Source: Anaerolineales bacterium
Lineage (GTDB): Bacteria; Chloroflexota; Anaerolineae; 4572-78; J111
DNA length: 64,000 nucleotides
Direction of reading: 5' to 3'
NCBI GenBank assembly: GCA_015075185.1
Contig: JABTUW010000009.1
Location: forward strand, 16,026 to 80,025
Below are positions 42,324 through 51,716 of this stretch, piece after piece. The notes below the pieces were generated by a model that saw only the letters and a list, made by a program, of their open reading frames with translations, was not told the DNA's origin and searched no databases. Both the position numbers and the translations under genes were made by a program. Each line of letters begins with the position of its first letter. The stretch's first letter is position 1.

Positions 42324-44735
42324 ATGGAAGAGAAGGTTTTCCAAGCTGCTCTGGGTGGATTGCTACAGAGCGTTAGCGAGTTTGCCAAAAGAACCACAGA
42401 ACCTGTCAGGATAAGTGAACTTATTCCAGCGCAGTGGTATTCAGCCATTTATGATGAAAATACGTTTCCGGGTCTTAACTCTTCGCTTGAGCAGGTCGTG
42501 TCTATGGCGGCCCAGTTGGCGGCAGGGGGAGCTTCCCTAATTAGCCACAGCCAGCCTGAACAGCTAGCCTCTATTTTTTGCAGTTTAGGGGGCTTAACTG
42601 ATGGCCAGCAACAACCCGTTCCTGCTCCCCCGGCAAAGTACCTGCCGATAGCTGCGCTAAGCATTGATGAAACAGTTATCTTTCCTCAGGCTAAAGCGAG
42701 CGATACAACTCAAGCTTACAAGAATTTATGGATACAGTTTTCTCAAGCCTTGACAAGGTTAAAACGAGTGTATGAGGCTGGTGCGACAGATGCAGAATCA
42801 TACTTGAATAATCTGCTCCGGTTGATGCAACGTTACTGTTGGTGCATCCCGGTAATGTTTGGCGAAACACAGAGCGATGTTAGTCTTTATGACCACGGTC
42901 GGATTACCAGCGCCCTGGCAGCATGTTCAATTGATCGAAAGGAAACTAATGATCCAAAGGATGTGGCTTTATTAGTAGGGGGTGATATTTCGGAGGTACA
43001 GAAGTTTATTTATACTATTACCTCTCGAGGGGCGACGAGTGGTCTGCGCGGACGCTCCATGTACCTCCAGCTATTGACGGAAGTTGTCGCTCGTTTTGTA
43101 TTAAACCGGATTGAGATGCCTTTGACGAACCTCATTTACGCGGGGGGGGGGCATTTTTATCTACTTGCGCCAGTTAACAAAAAGACCCAGTTGCTCGAGG
43201 CCCAGCAATATATCAGCCAAGTTCTACTACACCATCATCAAGGCGATTTATACCTGGCAGTCGCCTCGGAAATCATTCAGGCCGAGGAATTTGCAGGCCA
43301 ATTCCTGCCAGAAAAATGGCGAGATCTACAGCGGGGGCTACAGAAGGCCAAACAACAACCCTTTACCGAACTGGCCGACCAGGTCGCCGAGTTATTGTTT
43401 GCGCCCCAGGAGCATGGAGGCAACGAGGAAAAATTGTGCCAGGTCTGCCAGCGTGAGCATCCGGGGACAGAGGAGCGGGAAAAGGCCCGTAAATGCCCGG
43501 TCTGTATTGGCTTTGAGGAATTAGGGAAAGACCTACGAGAAGCTGTCTATTACTGCCTGGATGAAATAGATACGGCCCCGTTACCAAAAAAAGATACCCC
43601 ACCGGCTAGCTGGCAAGACATTCTGGCTCACTTTGGCTACCGCGCTGGGTTTTATGAGCTTAAACAACAGCTACCTCCGCTGGATCCTTCGGTTAAACGG
43701 CGTACCTTGCTGGCTCTAAATGACTCGGTTTTGGCGGAGCTAACCCCAGGCCCCAGGCAAGTGACCGGTCGTCATTTGCTGGTAAACATCACCCCAACAC
43801 TGGTGGCCGATGAGTTTGCGGAGTTTGAAAAGAAAATTAAGGACCTGCCTAAGCCTGGCTCAGTTAAGCCCTTTGAGGTGATGACCGAACAAGCTGAAGG
43901 AATCAAGCGGCTGGGTATCCTGCGCATGGATGTGGACAACCTGGGCCAGATTTTCAGTAAGGGTTTAGGCACGCGGGCAACTCTCACCCGGATAGCGTCT
44001 CTGAGCTTTGCCGTCAGCCTGTTTTTTGAGGGTTGGCTTGAGCAGATTGCAAGGGAGGTGAATGATAAGGAAGCCAAACTAAATCAAGGCCGTCAAGAAC
44101 CGAGAGGATTGATTTACTCTATCTATTCCGGCGGCGATGACCTCTTTTTTGTCGGGGCCTGGGATTTGATGCTTTTGTTGGCCGAGCGAATCAAGCAGGA
44201 TCTGCACCGTTATGCAAGTGAGCATATTGGGGTGCATGTGAGTGGTGGAGTAGCTCTGGCCGGGAGCAAGTATCCCCTGTACCAGGCGGCTGAGGATGCC
44301 CACGAGGCGGAACAGGCAGCCAAGGCAAGGCGGCCCGATGGGCAGAGCAAAAATGCATTGAATTTCCTGGGGCAAACCGTCCCGTGGGACAAGTTTGCTG
44401 AGATCAAACAGCGCCAACAGACCCTAAAGAAAATGGTAGCCGCAGAAATAGCGCCCACAGCTCTGCTGCAGCGCCTGATCCAATTGTACGTGGAATATGA
44501 ACAAGCCAACCGCGAACTGGCCCAAAAGGGGCAGAGTGGCAAGGTGTATTGGGGGCCGTGGCACTGGCACAGCGCCTACACCTTAACCCGGCTAGCCGAC
44601 CGGGTGAAAAAACAAGATGCAACAGCCAGTAGTGAAATCTTGGCCATCCGGGATGCATTGCGTTTGGAAGCGTTTACCAATATTGAGTGGGTCGGTCTGG
44701 CCGCTCGCTGGGCTGAATTATTAGTACGAGATTGA
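42324..44735 (+). CDS. csm1: Cas10/Csm1, type III-A effector large subunit
   Basis: 803 residues. The N-terminal region normally carrying the HD nuclease reads ALGGLLQSVSEFAKR (about 9-23) where an active HD domain has LLHDIGKF, so the first His-Asp is Gln-Ser and DNase activity is probably lost; the LYDHGRITSALAA helix remains. A zinc ribbon (CQVC and CPVC, about 373-395) follows. The cyclase palm keeps GGDD (603-606, in YSIYSGGDDLFF), so cyclic oligoadenylate synthesis should work. Ribosome site AAGGAG, 8 nt before ATG. First gene of the csm operon. Confidence 0.93.
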   Translation: MEEKVFQAALGGLLQSVSEFAKRTTEPVRISELIPAQWYSAIYDENTFPGLNSSLEQVVSMAAQLAAGGASLISHSQPEQLASIFCSLGGLTDGQQQPVPAPPAKYLPIAALSIDETVIFPQAKASDTTQAYKNLWIQFSQALTRLKRVYEAGATDAESYLNNLLRLMQRYCWCIPVMFGETQSDVSLYDHGRITSALAACSIDRKETNDPKDVALLVGGDISEVQKFIYTITSRGATSGLRGRSMYLQLLTEVVARFVLNRIEMPLTNLIYAGGGHFYLLAPVNKKTQLLEAQQYISQVLLHHHQGDLYLAVASEIIQAEEFAGQFLPEKWRDLQRGLQKAKQQPFTELADQVAELLFAPQEHGGNEEKLCQVCQREHPGTEEREKARKCPVCIGFEELGKDLREAVYYCLDEIDTAPLPKKDTPPASWQDILAHFGYRAGFYELKQQLPPLDPSVKRRTLLALNDSVLAELTPGPRQVTGRHLLVNITPTLVADEFAEFEKKIKDLPKPGSVKPFEVMTEQAEGIKRLGILRMDVDNLGQIFSKGLGTRATLTRIASLSFAVSLFFEGWLEQIAREVNDKEAKLNQGRQEPRGLIYSIYSGGDDLFFVGAWDLMLLLAERIKQDLHRYASEHIGVHVSGGVALAGSKYPLYQAAEDAHEAEQAAKARRPDGQSKNALNFLGQTVPWDKFAEIKQRQQTLKKMVAAEIAPTALLQRLIQLYVEYEQANRELAQKGQSGKVYWGPWHWHSAYTLTRLADRVKKQDATASSEILAIRDALRLEAFTNIEWVGLAARWAELLVRD

Positions 44736-44749
44736 GATAGGTAAATCTA

Positions 44750-46780
44750 ATGGAGCGAGATATTTTCTTTAGGCCGGAACGCTTCATAGAGAAACAATAT
44801 CTAGAGGAAAGAACTCTCTCAGATCGAAAACTATGTATTCCTTTAATTAAAGATGATATAGACAAGCGCGCTGAGTTCATTCGAGATTTGATTGCTTTAG
44901 CCAATGCCTCTCGCGAACGTGGTAAGCCAGCTTATATTTTATTTGGGGTTCGAGATAATTGGGATAAAGTTGGCATTGAGGGCCAATCAGTTCAAGCGAA
45001 ATTACCCATTGGGTACAATCCAAATGATGATGCCCAAGTTGAACATCTACAACGAAAAGTCATTGAAAAGGCGTTTATTGGGATAGCGACTCAATATATT
45101 GCTCCTAAAGTGCCTAGCCTTGAATACTATCATGGCTTAATTGATGGAGTTCGTTTTTCGTATTTGGAGATATGCGCAGAAGCACTGAACAAGACCGCTT
45201 ATGAAGTAGCAAAAGATTTACTTGATGCACAGGCGGTCACGCAATTAAAAAAGGGTGACTGTTTTACAAGGCGAGGCGAAAGTAAAATACCAGTATCAGA
45301 AGAGGAAAAACCATTCCTCTATTCTTGGACAAATAGGCCCTATATTGATAACTCTCAGTGGAGAAACTATATCAATCAATTAAAGGAAGGTGGTGAGTTT
45401 GAAAATCTGGAAGATGTTATTGGACGACAGTTTTTATATGCAAACAACGATACCCCTTTAGAGGATGAGGTAAAAGTATACATCGAGTCCCCTCCAGGAT
45501 TATCTTTACTTATAATTAGAGGGCAACCCGGATGTGGTAAAAGCGTTTTTCTGCAAGACCAAACTCGTAAATTGGCAACTAATCTAATACAAGAGTTAGA
45601 AAGTAACACTCAGAGTGTTAGTTTCAAAAATCCAATCCCAATCTTCCAGTCTCTAAACGATTTTTCTATTAAGCCAGGTGACTCACTTGAACGTGAGTTG
45701 ATAAAACGTTTGCGTGAGCCAAGTTTAAGTGAACTTCAAGTTGCCAGCGAACCTGAAAAGGTTTTTCAAGATAAAAGTAAGAAGTGGGTAATCTTGTTGG
45801 ATGCTTTTGATGAGGTTGCGCCAGAACTACAGTCTGAAATATGGCGTGAGATTCGTCGCTTAGCCTCTTATCCTCAAGATATGAAGATAATACTGACTGT
45901 TAGGCCGGACGTACCCCTTCGTGTGCCTAAGACAGGAGTAAAAGAAGTAACTGTAGCTCCTCTAAAAGAGGAACAAATATGGAATTATTTAAGGGGTCAA
46001 ATTGAGTCTGATGAAAAAGAAAAGATTGTAAAAAGCTTCTTCGCAACCAATAACGAAATATGGAGACATCTCGAAGTTCCTTTATTTTTGAAAACCGCTG
46101 CTACCTACTTTAATAGTATAAAAATTACTTCTGATGCTGATAAAACTGGTAACAACAATTTAGAAGACAATGCAAATACTATCGTTGAATCGCCTATGAT
46201 TGGTTCCAAATTAATAGATCTGACTGGTGAAAATCTTACTGATAAACCAGAATTCGCTTCTACAAATCTAATTCGGACAGAGCTGTTAGATAAGGAAGCA
46301 GAAGATACCTCTATAAGAATGGGTATTTTTTTGGACAAAGTGTTTCATCTACTATGGAAACATAACGATGAGAAGAAACGGCTAGTTGGAATGGATCTTG
46401 GCGATTTAGATGAAACTTATGAGGCTTTGGGAGAAATGGTCGCCAAAAAAATGGTTAGACGTGAGAAAGTAAGAATTAGAGAAGCAGAAGTATTTCTAAA
46501 GAAAGTCTTGAATTGGATTCTCGATCTCGGAATCTTATTTAAGAGTGGAGGTCGTATTTTCTTTTTAACCTCACTGGCCAAGATTTATTTCGCAGCTTTC
46601 TTTTTACGAGTGTTATTGGAGGAACCAGATGAATTGAATGAAATTATCACGAATACTCCTGAATTTTGGGAAAAATGTTTATCAATTGTTAGGGATTTTG
46701 CATCAATGGATAAGCAATTAGATATTTCACCTTTGATACATTGTGTAGAAATTCTTAAGGGAGAACAGACAAATGGCTGA
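44750..46780 (+). CDS. AlbA_2 (Schlafen-type) plus NACHT ATPase inside the csm operon
   Basis: 676 residues. N-terminal AlbA_2/Schlafen-like domain (DKRAEFIRDLIALANASRER, GKPAYILFGVRDNW, about 43-77). STAND/NACHT ATPase core: Walker A GQPGCGKS (258-265), Walker B WVILLDAFDEV (about 345-355), then ILTVRPDVPLR. The C-terminal part is helical without recognised repeats. It starts 14 bp after csm1 and overlaps csm2 by 8 bp, so it is translated within the operon. Base composition is clearly AT-rich compared with csm1 and csm3, a sign of later acquisition. NACHT proteins of the Avs type sense phage proteins and trigger suicide; here it may instead respond to the CRISPR complex. Confidence 0.75.
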   Translation: MERDIFFRPERFIEKQYLEERTLSDRKLCIPLIKDDIDKRAEFIRDLIALANASRERGKPAYILFGVRDNWDKVGIEGQSVQAKLPIGYNPNDDAQVEHLQRKVIEKAFIGIATQYIAPKVPSLEYYHGLIDGVRFSYLEICAEALNKTAYEVAKDLLDAQAVTQLKKGDCFTRRGESKIPVSEEEKPFLYSWTNRPYIDNSQWRNYINQLKEGGEFENLEDVIGRQFLYANNDTPLEDEVKVYIESPPGLSLLIIRGQPGCGKSVFLQDQTRKLATNLIQELESNTQSVSFKNPIPIFQSLNDFSIKPGDSLERELIKRLREPSLSELQVASEPEKVFQDKSKKWVILLDAFDEVAPELQSEIWREIRRLASYPQDMKIILTVRPDVPLRVPKTGVKEVTVAPLKEEQIWNYLRGQIESDEKEKIVKSFFATNNEIWRHLEVPLFLKTAATYFNSIKITSDADKTGNNNLEDNANTIVESPMIGSKLIDLTGENLTDKPEFASTNLIRTELLDKEAEDTSIRMGIFLDKVFHLLWKHNDEKKRLVGMDLGDLDETYEALGEMVAKKMVRREKVRIREAEVFLKKVLNWILDLGILFKSGGRIFFLTSLAKIYFAAFFLRVLLEEPDELNEIITNTPEFWEKCLSIVRDFASMDKQLDISPLIHCVEILKGEQTNG

Positions 46781-47180
46781 AAAATCTTGGGGAACTTTCC
46801 CTAAACCTACCGAAGATGAGATAAAGACGATTATTACAAAAGACGAAGGTGTCGAAATCCTTGTCAAATATGCTGATAATATTGGCAAAGCGCTAGCCAA
46901 TCAACTTACGACCAACCAAATTCGGGCAATTTTTGGTGAGGTTCGTCGTATCCAGGGTGAGTGGAAAACAAAACCAGACATAGCCAAGAGAAACTTAATC
47001 TTACTGAAGCCCAAGATGGCCTATAGAGCTAGAAAAGAACGAGGTAGAGCAGTGGGTGACTTAGTTTCTGTTCTATCACCAGCCATTGATTTTGTGCAAG
47101 GGGATATTAAAAGCTTTACCCGCTTCGTTGAGTTTTTTGAAGCCATATTAGCCTATCATAAAGCCTACGGCGGCAACTAG
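46773..47180 (+). CDS. csm2: Csm2, small subunit of the type III-A complex
   Basis: 135 residues, all-helical, with LVKYADNIGKALANQLTTNQ, IRAIFGEVRRIQGEWK and NLILLKPKMAYRARKERGRA matching Csm2, which lines the complex opposite the Csm3 backbone and helps hold the target RNA. It overlaps the NACHT gene by 8 bp and precedes csm3 by 14 bp. Confidence 0.92.
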   Translation: MAEKSWGTFPKPTEDEIKTIITKDEGVEILVKYADNIGKALANQLTTNQIRAIFGEVRRIQGEWKTKPDIAKRNLILLKPKMAYRARKERGRAVGDLVSVLSPAIDFVQGDIKSFTRFVEFFEAILAYHKAYGGN

Positions 47181-47194
47181 AAAGGAAGACGATC

Positions 47195-48013
47195 ATGGAT
47201 AATAAGACCATTAAACTCAAAGGACGCATTTTCTTAGTCTTCGATATTAAGACCAATACGGGGCTGCACATCGGCGGCTCGGATGAAGGGATCAGTATCG
47301 GTGGTGTGGATAAAACCGTCATTCGAGACAGGCTGACAAATCGCCCCTACATTCCCGGCTCCTCGCTGCGGGGTAAGGTACGCTCACTGCTTGAGAAGTA
47401 CAGCGGTGCGCCGCAAAATACCTCGGTGGGCAATGTCACCATTCATTCCTGCAAAACTCAGGCGGATTACGACAATTCTTTGGTTTGCCAGGTTTTTGGC
47501 GTAACCGGCGATGCCGAATGCTCGTCGCCTACCCGGCTGATTGTACGGGATGTGCAAATGAGCCAAAAGAGTGCCGATGATCTGAACGCCTTGCGCACCG
47601 ATCTGCCCTACACCGAGGTCAAGACGGAAGTGGCCATTGACCGCGTAACTTCTGCCGCTAACCCCCGCCAGATGGAACGGGTGCCGGCTGGAACCACCTT
47701 CGGGGATGCTGAAATGATCTTTAGCCTGTACGAAGGCGATGGTATTGACAGCAGCCGGGATATGGAGCGGTTTAAGTTTTTGTTGACGGGTCTGCAACTA
47801 TTGGAAGATGATTACCTGGGCGGCTTAGGGTCGCGTGGTTCGGGCAAGGTACGATTAGACAACATCAAGGTCAAGGTAAAGTCAAGTAAGAATTATGACC
47901 AGGCCCATGATGTATATGCTGTATCAGCCGCCGAGAGTGATGCGCCCCTCAGCCAGCTTGTGGCGAACTTTGCAAAGGTGACGGACGAGATTACTAAAGT
48001 CTTAAACGGCTAG
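47195..48013 (+). CDS. csm3: Csm3, backbone RNase subunit
   Basis: 272 residues, RAMP fold. GLHIGGSDEGISIGGVDKTV contains the catalytic Asp (D39, in GGVDK), equal to the Asp that cuts target RNA every six bases in known Csm3. IPGSSLRGKVRSLLEKY is the conserved glycine-rich helix. Ribosome site AAAGGAAG. Several copies form the complex backbone and bind the guide RNA. Confidence 0.95.
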   Translation: MDNKTIKLKGRIFLVFDIKTNTGLHIGGSDEGISIGGVDKTVIRDRLTNRPYIPGSSLRGKVRSLLEKYSGAPQNTSVGNVTIHSCKTQADYDNSLVCQVFGVTGDAECSSPTRLIVRDVQMSQKSADDLNALRTDLPYTEVKTEVAIDRVTSAANPRQMERVPAGTTFGDAEMIFSLYEGDGIDSSRDMERFKFLLTGLQLLEDDYLGGLGSRGSGKVRLDNIKVKVKSSKNYDQAHDVYAVSAAESDAPLSQLVANFAKVTDEITKVLNG

Positions 48014-48024
48014 GAGGGTGAGCA

Positions 48025-49230
48025 ATGCCTGATTTAACCCTGTATCACCTGACCCCACACGGGCCATTTCACTTGAGTCTACGAGGGGTGGGCCAGGAGA
48101 AAACAGACCTCTCCTTACCATCGGACTCGCTGTTTGCGGCGCTGCTGCTGGCTAACCTGGAAGTGGGGGGAGAGATAGAGAAGTTGGCCGGGATTTTTCC
48201 GCAATATGATCAGGCCGAGGCCAGCCGCGAGGTGGAAGCAGAGCCGCAACCAATCCCCTTCCTGGTGACCTCGACTTTTCCGCGAGCCGGCGAGCTGCGC
48301 TTTTATCCCGCGCCTCCTTCCCTGGAATTTTTGCTTTCCAGGGACAAAATCGGAGAATTGGAGCAAGGCGGGGAACTAAAAAAAATCAAAAAAATTAAAT
48401 TCATCTCCGAAGGGCTGTTTGAGCGAATGGTCAAGGGGGAAAAGCTGGATGCATGGCTGCCGTTTGAAGCGGCTCCCTCAGCCAATGAGATGACCCAAAG
48501 GCCACTGGGATTGTTTCTGCAAGGAACAACTTTGTGGCTGATGGGGGATGAAGCTCACAAGTTACCAGACTCCTTACTAAAGGATGACCAGAAAAAAGCA
48601 CGGCCTCTCCAGGCGTTACGTTATGTGACCGTATGGCAGGTCAGCCAGGTGCCCCGGGTGACGGTTGACCGAATGTCTAATGCCTCTGAAATTTTCTACA
48701 CCGGCCGAGTAACGTTTAGAGCGGGATGTGGGTGGTGGTTAGGAATTGCCTGGAATCCATCCTGGGAAAAGAAGCATGGTCTGGTCACCCGCCAGGTAAT
48801 CGAGCAAGCTCTGAAATTGCTCGCCGATACCGGACTAGGCGGCGAACGCGCCGCCGGTTACGGTCAGTTTGAGGTTGAGAAAGCTGGTACCAAAAACTGG
48901 CCCAACCCCAACCCCAACGACCTGTTTATCACCCTGAGCCGCTACCATCCTCACCATAAAGAGTTGCCGGCAGCACTCCAGGCGGAAGAGAGTGCTTACA
49001 AACTCGTTTCGGTCGGTGGGTGGCTCAGTTCGCCGGGCCAAAAAGCGCAGCGTCGTAAACGCTTGTGGCTACTAGCCGAGGGGAGTGTTTTGCGCGCCGC
49101 CGGGGCCGGTCCTTGGGGAAATATTACCGATGTCAAACCCGATTATCTCAGTACGAGCGAGGCATTTCCCCATCCCATCTGGCGGTACGGGCTGGCCTGT
49201 CCGGTAGCCTTAAAAGGAGGGGTTCCATGA
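48025..49230 (+). CDS. csm4: Csm4, RAMP cap subunit
   Basis: 401 residues. N-terminal RAMP strand (LYHLTPHGPFHLSLRGVG) and LSLPSDSLFAALLLANLEVG, then the late glycine-rich loop GLGGERAAGYGQFEVE, all typical of Csm4, which binds the 5' tag of the crRNA and contacts Cas10. Ribosome site GGAGG, 6 nt before ATG. Its stop overlaps csm5 by ATGA. Confidence 0.92.
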   Translation: MPDLTLYHLTPHGPFHLSLRGVGQEKTDLSLPSDSLFAALLLANLEVGGEIEKLAGIFPQYDQAEASREVEAEPQPIPFLVTSTFPRAGELRFYPAPPSLEFLLSRDKIGELEQGGELKKIKKIKFISEGLFERMVKGEKLDAWLPFEAAPSANEMTQRPLGLFLQGTTLWLMGDEAHKLPDSLLKDDQKKARPLQALRYVTVWQVSQVPRVTVDRMSNASEIFYTGRVTFRAGCGWWLGIAWNPSWEKKHGLVTRQVIEQALKLLADTGLGGERAAGYGQFEVEKAGTKNWPNPNPNDLFITLSRYHPHHKELPAALQAEESAYKLVSVGGWLSSPGQKAQRRKRLWLLAEGSVLRAAGAGPWGNITDVKPDYLSTSEAFPHPIWRYGLACPVALKGGVP

Positions 49231-50345
49231 AAGCCGATTACACCCTGTTTGAGGTGACAGTAACCCCGTTGACACCCCTGCACGTTGGCTCGGGGACGCT
49301 GCTATTGAAGGATTATGATTTTGCGGTGCAGGGCAATGCTACCTGGCGGATCAACGAGGATGCGTTGCTGGAGGCACAGAATGTAGATGATACGAGGCTG
49401 GCTGAAACCTTAGCCAGGACGCCTCCGGCCCAGCTTTTGAAACCCGCCGACTTCAGGCTCGACAGCCCTTACTTCCGCTATCGCCTGGTTGGTAAACCCC
49501 GGGCGATGGATGCGGGCGCGCAGTTGCAAGAGCAGCTTAAAACGGCACGAGATGAAGTCTTTTTGCCCGGCTCATCACTCAAGGGCGCGATTCGGACAGC
49601 CCTGGCCTGGCACGGCTGGACCGAGAAGGGGCTGAAGCCAGACGTGCGCGACCTAGAGCGGAACCGCAAATTTGCCGGGCAACGGCTGGAGCGAGAGATT
49701 TTTGGAGCTGACCCTAACCACGACCTGCTGCGGGCTTTGCAGGTGAGCGACAGCGCTCCGGCGGGCAAGGATCGCTTGCTGGTGCTAAATGCCCAGGTGG
49801 TGACACGCGGCAGTTTAGGCTCGCCGATTGAGTTGGAAGCGGTTCAGCCTGATACCCCGTTTCACCTGACTTTCAAGGTAGATAGAGCGCTTTTTAACCA
49901 GTGGGCCAGGACGAACGGATTTCGCCTGGGCGGTAATCCGGGCTGGCTGGTTCAACTGCCGGAGTTCATCCAGCGCCACACCAACCAGCGCCTCAAAGCT
50001 GAAGCCGCCTGGTTCAAAGAAAGAGCGGGGGCCGAGCAAACGGCCAATTTCTACCAGCAGTTGCTCCAAGCCCAGTTGCCGGCGCAAAGCTGCTTATTGC
50101 AGTTGGGCTGGGGCACCGGTTGGAGTGATAAGACCTATGGCAGCCACCTGCAACAAGACCAGGGATTTATGGAACAGATCATCGCCGACTACCGCCTGGC
50201 CATGGGACAACGCCGCAAGGGCGATCCTTTTCCCAAATCGCGCCGGGTGACGGCCCGCGTAGTCAAAGATCAGGCGGGTAAAACGCAGCAACGACCCGGC
50301 CTGCCCTTAGGCTGGGTGTTAATGGAGCTTAAGGAGCGAAGTTAA
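49227..50345 (+). CDS. csm5: Csm5, RAMP tail subunit
   Basis: 372 residues starting at the ATG that overlaps the csm4 stop (GGAGG 6 nt before). VTVTPLTPLHVGSGTLLLKD and FLPGSSLKGAIRTALAWHGW are the Csm5 RAMP motifs. It caps the 3' end of the guide RNA and takes part in crRNA trimming. A longer reading from 49065 lies inside csm4 and has no ribosome site. Its last base is the first base of the next start codon. Confidence 0.92.
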   Translation: MKADYTLFEVTVTPLTPLHVGSGTLLLKDYDFAVQGNATWRINEDALLEAQNVDDTRLAETLARTPPAQLLKPADFRLDSPYFRYRLVGKPRAMDAGAQLQEQLKTARDEVFLPGSSLKGAIRTALAWHGWTEKGLKPDVRDLERNRKFAGQRLEREIFGADPNHDLLRALQVSDSAPAGKDRLLVLNAQVVTRGSLGSPIELEAVQPDTPFHLTFKVDRALFNQWARTNGFRLGGNPGWLVQLPEFIQRHTNQRLKAEAAWFKERAGAEQTANFYQQLLQAQLPAQSCLLQLGWGTGWSDKTYGSHLQQDQGFMEQIIADYRLAMGQRRKGDPFPKSRRVTARVVKDQAGKTQQRPGLPLGWVLMELKERS

Positions 50346-51321
50346 TGAGTAAAAAGATGGTTGCCTTAATCGGCGAGCAGCCGGTCCCCAACTTACTGCC
50401 CATCCGGCACGACCAGCCCAGTGATGTTTTACTGGTTTGGACGACTCGAACCAAACAGGTGGCGGAACGGCTGGCTAACCTGCTCAAGCGAGATGCGGCC
50501 GTTTTTGAGTGCGAGGTTGACCCGTATGATATTACGGCCATTTACCAGGAACTTCACCAAAAAATTACCACATTAGGCTGGCCGCCCGCCGAACTGGTCT
50601 TTAATTTGACCGGGGGCACCAAAACAATGGCGTTTGCCGCCTACCAACTGGCCCTCGATAAAGTAGGCTGTCAATTTCTCTATCTTGAAAGTGAGGGGGG
50701 TAAAAGCCGGCTCAGACAGTATGGGTTTGAAAACAGTCTGGCAACGCTGGAACGGGATGAAATCATTCCGGCCGCCATCAAGCTGGCCGATTATTTAGGG
50801 GCCTACCTGGATGCCTACACCTGTCATCGGGACGCGGCCAAGATTAAGGAGCCGTTTGAGCAGATCCTTTTTGCCGCCCGCACTCCTGACAGGTTAATTC
50901 GACTTTCATAGAAAAGATTAAGGAGCCGTTTGAGCAGATCCTTTTTGCCGCCCTGGGGGAGGCCGTAGATGAAATTGTAGCCGCTGTAAAAAATCCTACC
51001 GGCACCGTGGATATAGATCTGGTCGTGCGCATCGGCAATCAGGTGGGCATTATCGAAGCCAAAACCGGCGGCAAAGGCCGTAAAAAGGAGGGCATTGACC
51101 AATTGAACACGGCCGGCGGCCGGGCCTACCTGGGCACCTACACCAAAAAGTTCTTGATCGTCGATTCCTCCTGGGAAATCTTGAGCAACCTGAGCGATTT
51201 AGCCAAGGTCCGGGATATTGTGGTCATCGAGCTGCCCAGTTATGGGGAAACAAAGCAGCTTGCAGACGCCGACCGCGAGCGTCTGATTCAAACGATACGG
51301 ACAAATCTTGGAGCAAAATAG
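50345..51321 (+). pseudogene. Card1/Can2-like CARF nuclease, disrupted by a 74-bp insertion
   Basis: The first part (50345-50911) is a CARF domain: DVLLVWTTRTKQVAERLANL and VFNLTGGTKTMAFAAYQLA. The second (about 50914-51321) is a PD-(D/E)xK nuclease: DIDLVVRIGNQVGIIEAKTG with the D...EAK active site, then GRAYLGTYTKKFLIV. Between them, 40 bp are repeated exactly (50840-50879 and 50914-50953) around 34 unique bases; this adds 74 bp, shifts the frame and brings a stop at 50909. Removing 74 bp restores one frame of about 300 residues, shorter than Card1 (about 375). The domain order is that of cyclic-tetra-adenylate-activated DNases. It was probably active until the insertion. Confidence 0.8.
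50840..50953. repeat. 40-bp exact direct repeat flanking 34 unique bases
   Basis: Copies at 50840-50879 and 50914-50953 are identical (AAGATTAAGGAGCC through TTTGCCGCCC). The unique 34 bases are 50880-50913. The total, 74 bp, resembles one repeat-plus-spacer unit of the arrays here (37 plus 34-47). Confidence 0.95.
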
Positions 51322-51325
51322 AACC

Positions 51326-51706
51326 ATGATCTTCCTCAACTTGTCCCACCCTTTGACGGCCGAGCAGCAGCGAGCCGTTGAAACCTTAACCGGCCAGGTC
51401 ATCACCCGGCTGATCGAACGCATGGCCCAGTTTGACCTGGCCCGGCCTTTTGCCGAACAGGCCGTGGAACTGGTGGACTCGCTGGGGCTGACACCGGTCG
51501 AGTGGCAGCAATCGCCGCTGCTGGTTGCGCTGCCCAGCCTGAATTACGGCGCGGCGGCGGTGCTGGCTGAACTGCACGGGCGCTGTGGTTATTTCCCGCC
51601 CATGATCCGGCTGAGTCCGGTAGAAGGCAGCCTGCCGCCCCGCTTCGAGGTAGCTGAGATCGTGAATTTGCAGGCCATGCGCGAGGCAGCGCGGCTGAGG
51701 CGTTAG
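51326..51706 (+). CDS. csx15: Csx15 family CRISPR-associated protein
   Basis: 126 residues from the ATG at 51326. MIFLNLSHPLTAEQQRAVET, LGLTPVEWQQSPLLVALPSL, AAVLAELHGRCGYFPPMIRL and FEVAEIVNLQAMREAARLRR match the family found beside type III loci. The biochemical role is unknown; a Rossmann-like fold and a place in second-messenger signalling are suspected. It lies directly before the leader of array 1. A membrane-anchored paralogue is at 58163. Confidence 0.8.
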   Translation: MIFLNLSHPLTAEQQRAVETLTGQVITRLIERMAQFDLARPFAEQAVELVDSLGLTPVEWQQSPLLVALPSLNYGAAAVLAELHGRCGYFPPMIRLSPVEGSLPPRFEVAEIVNLQAMREAARLRR

Positions 51707-51716
51707 CGCCAAAAAA

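Noticed and set aside
50840..50953. Insertion sequence with target-site duplication in the Card1-like gene
   Set aside because: Only 34 unique bases without inverted ends, and a 40-bp duplication is far longer than usual for transposases.
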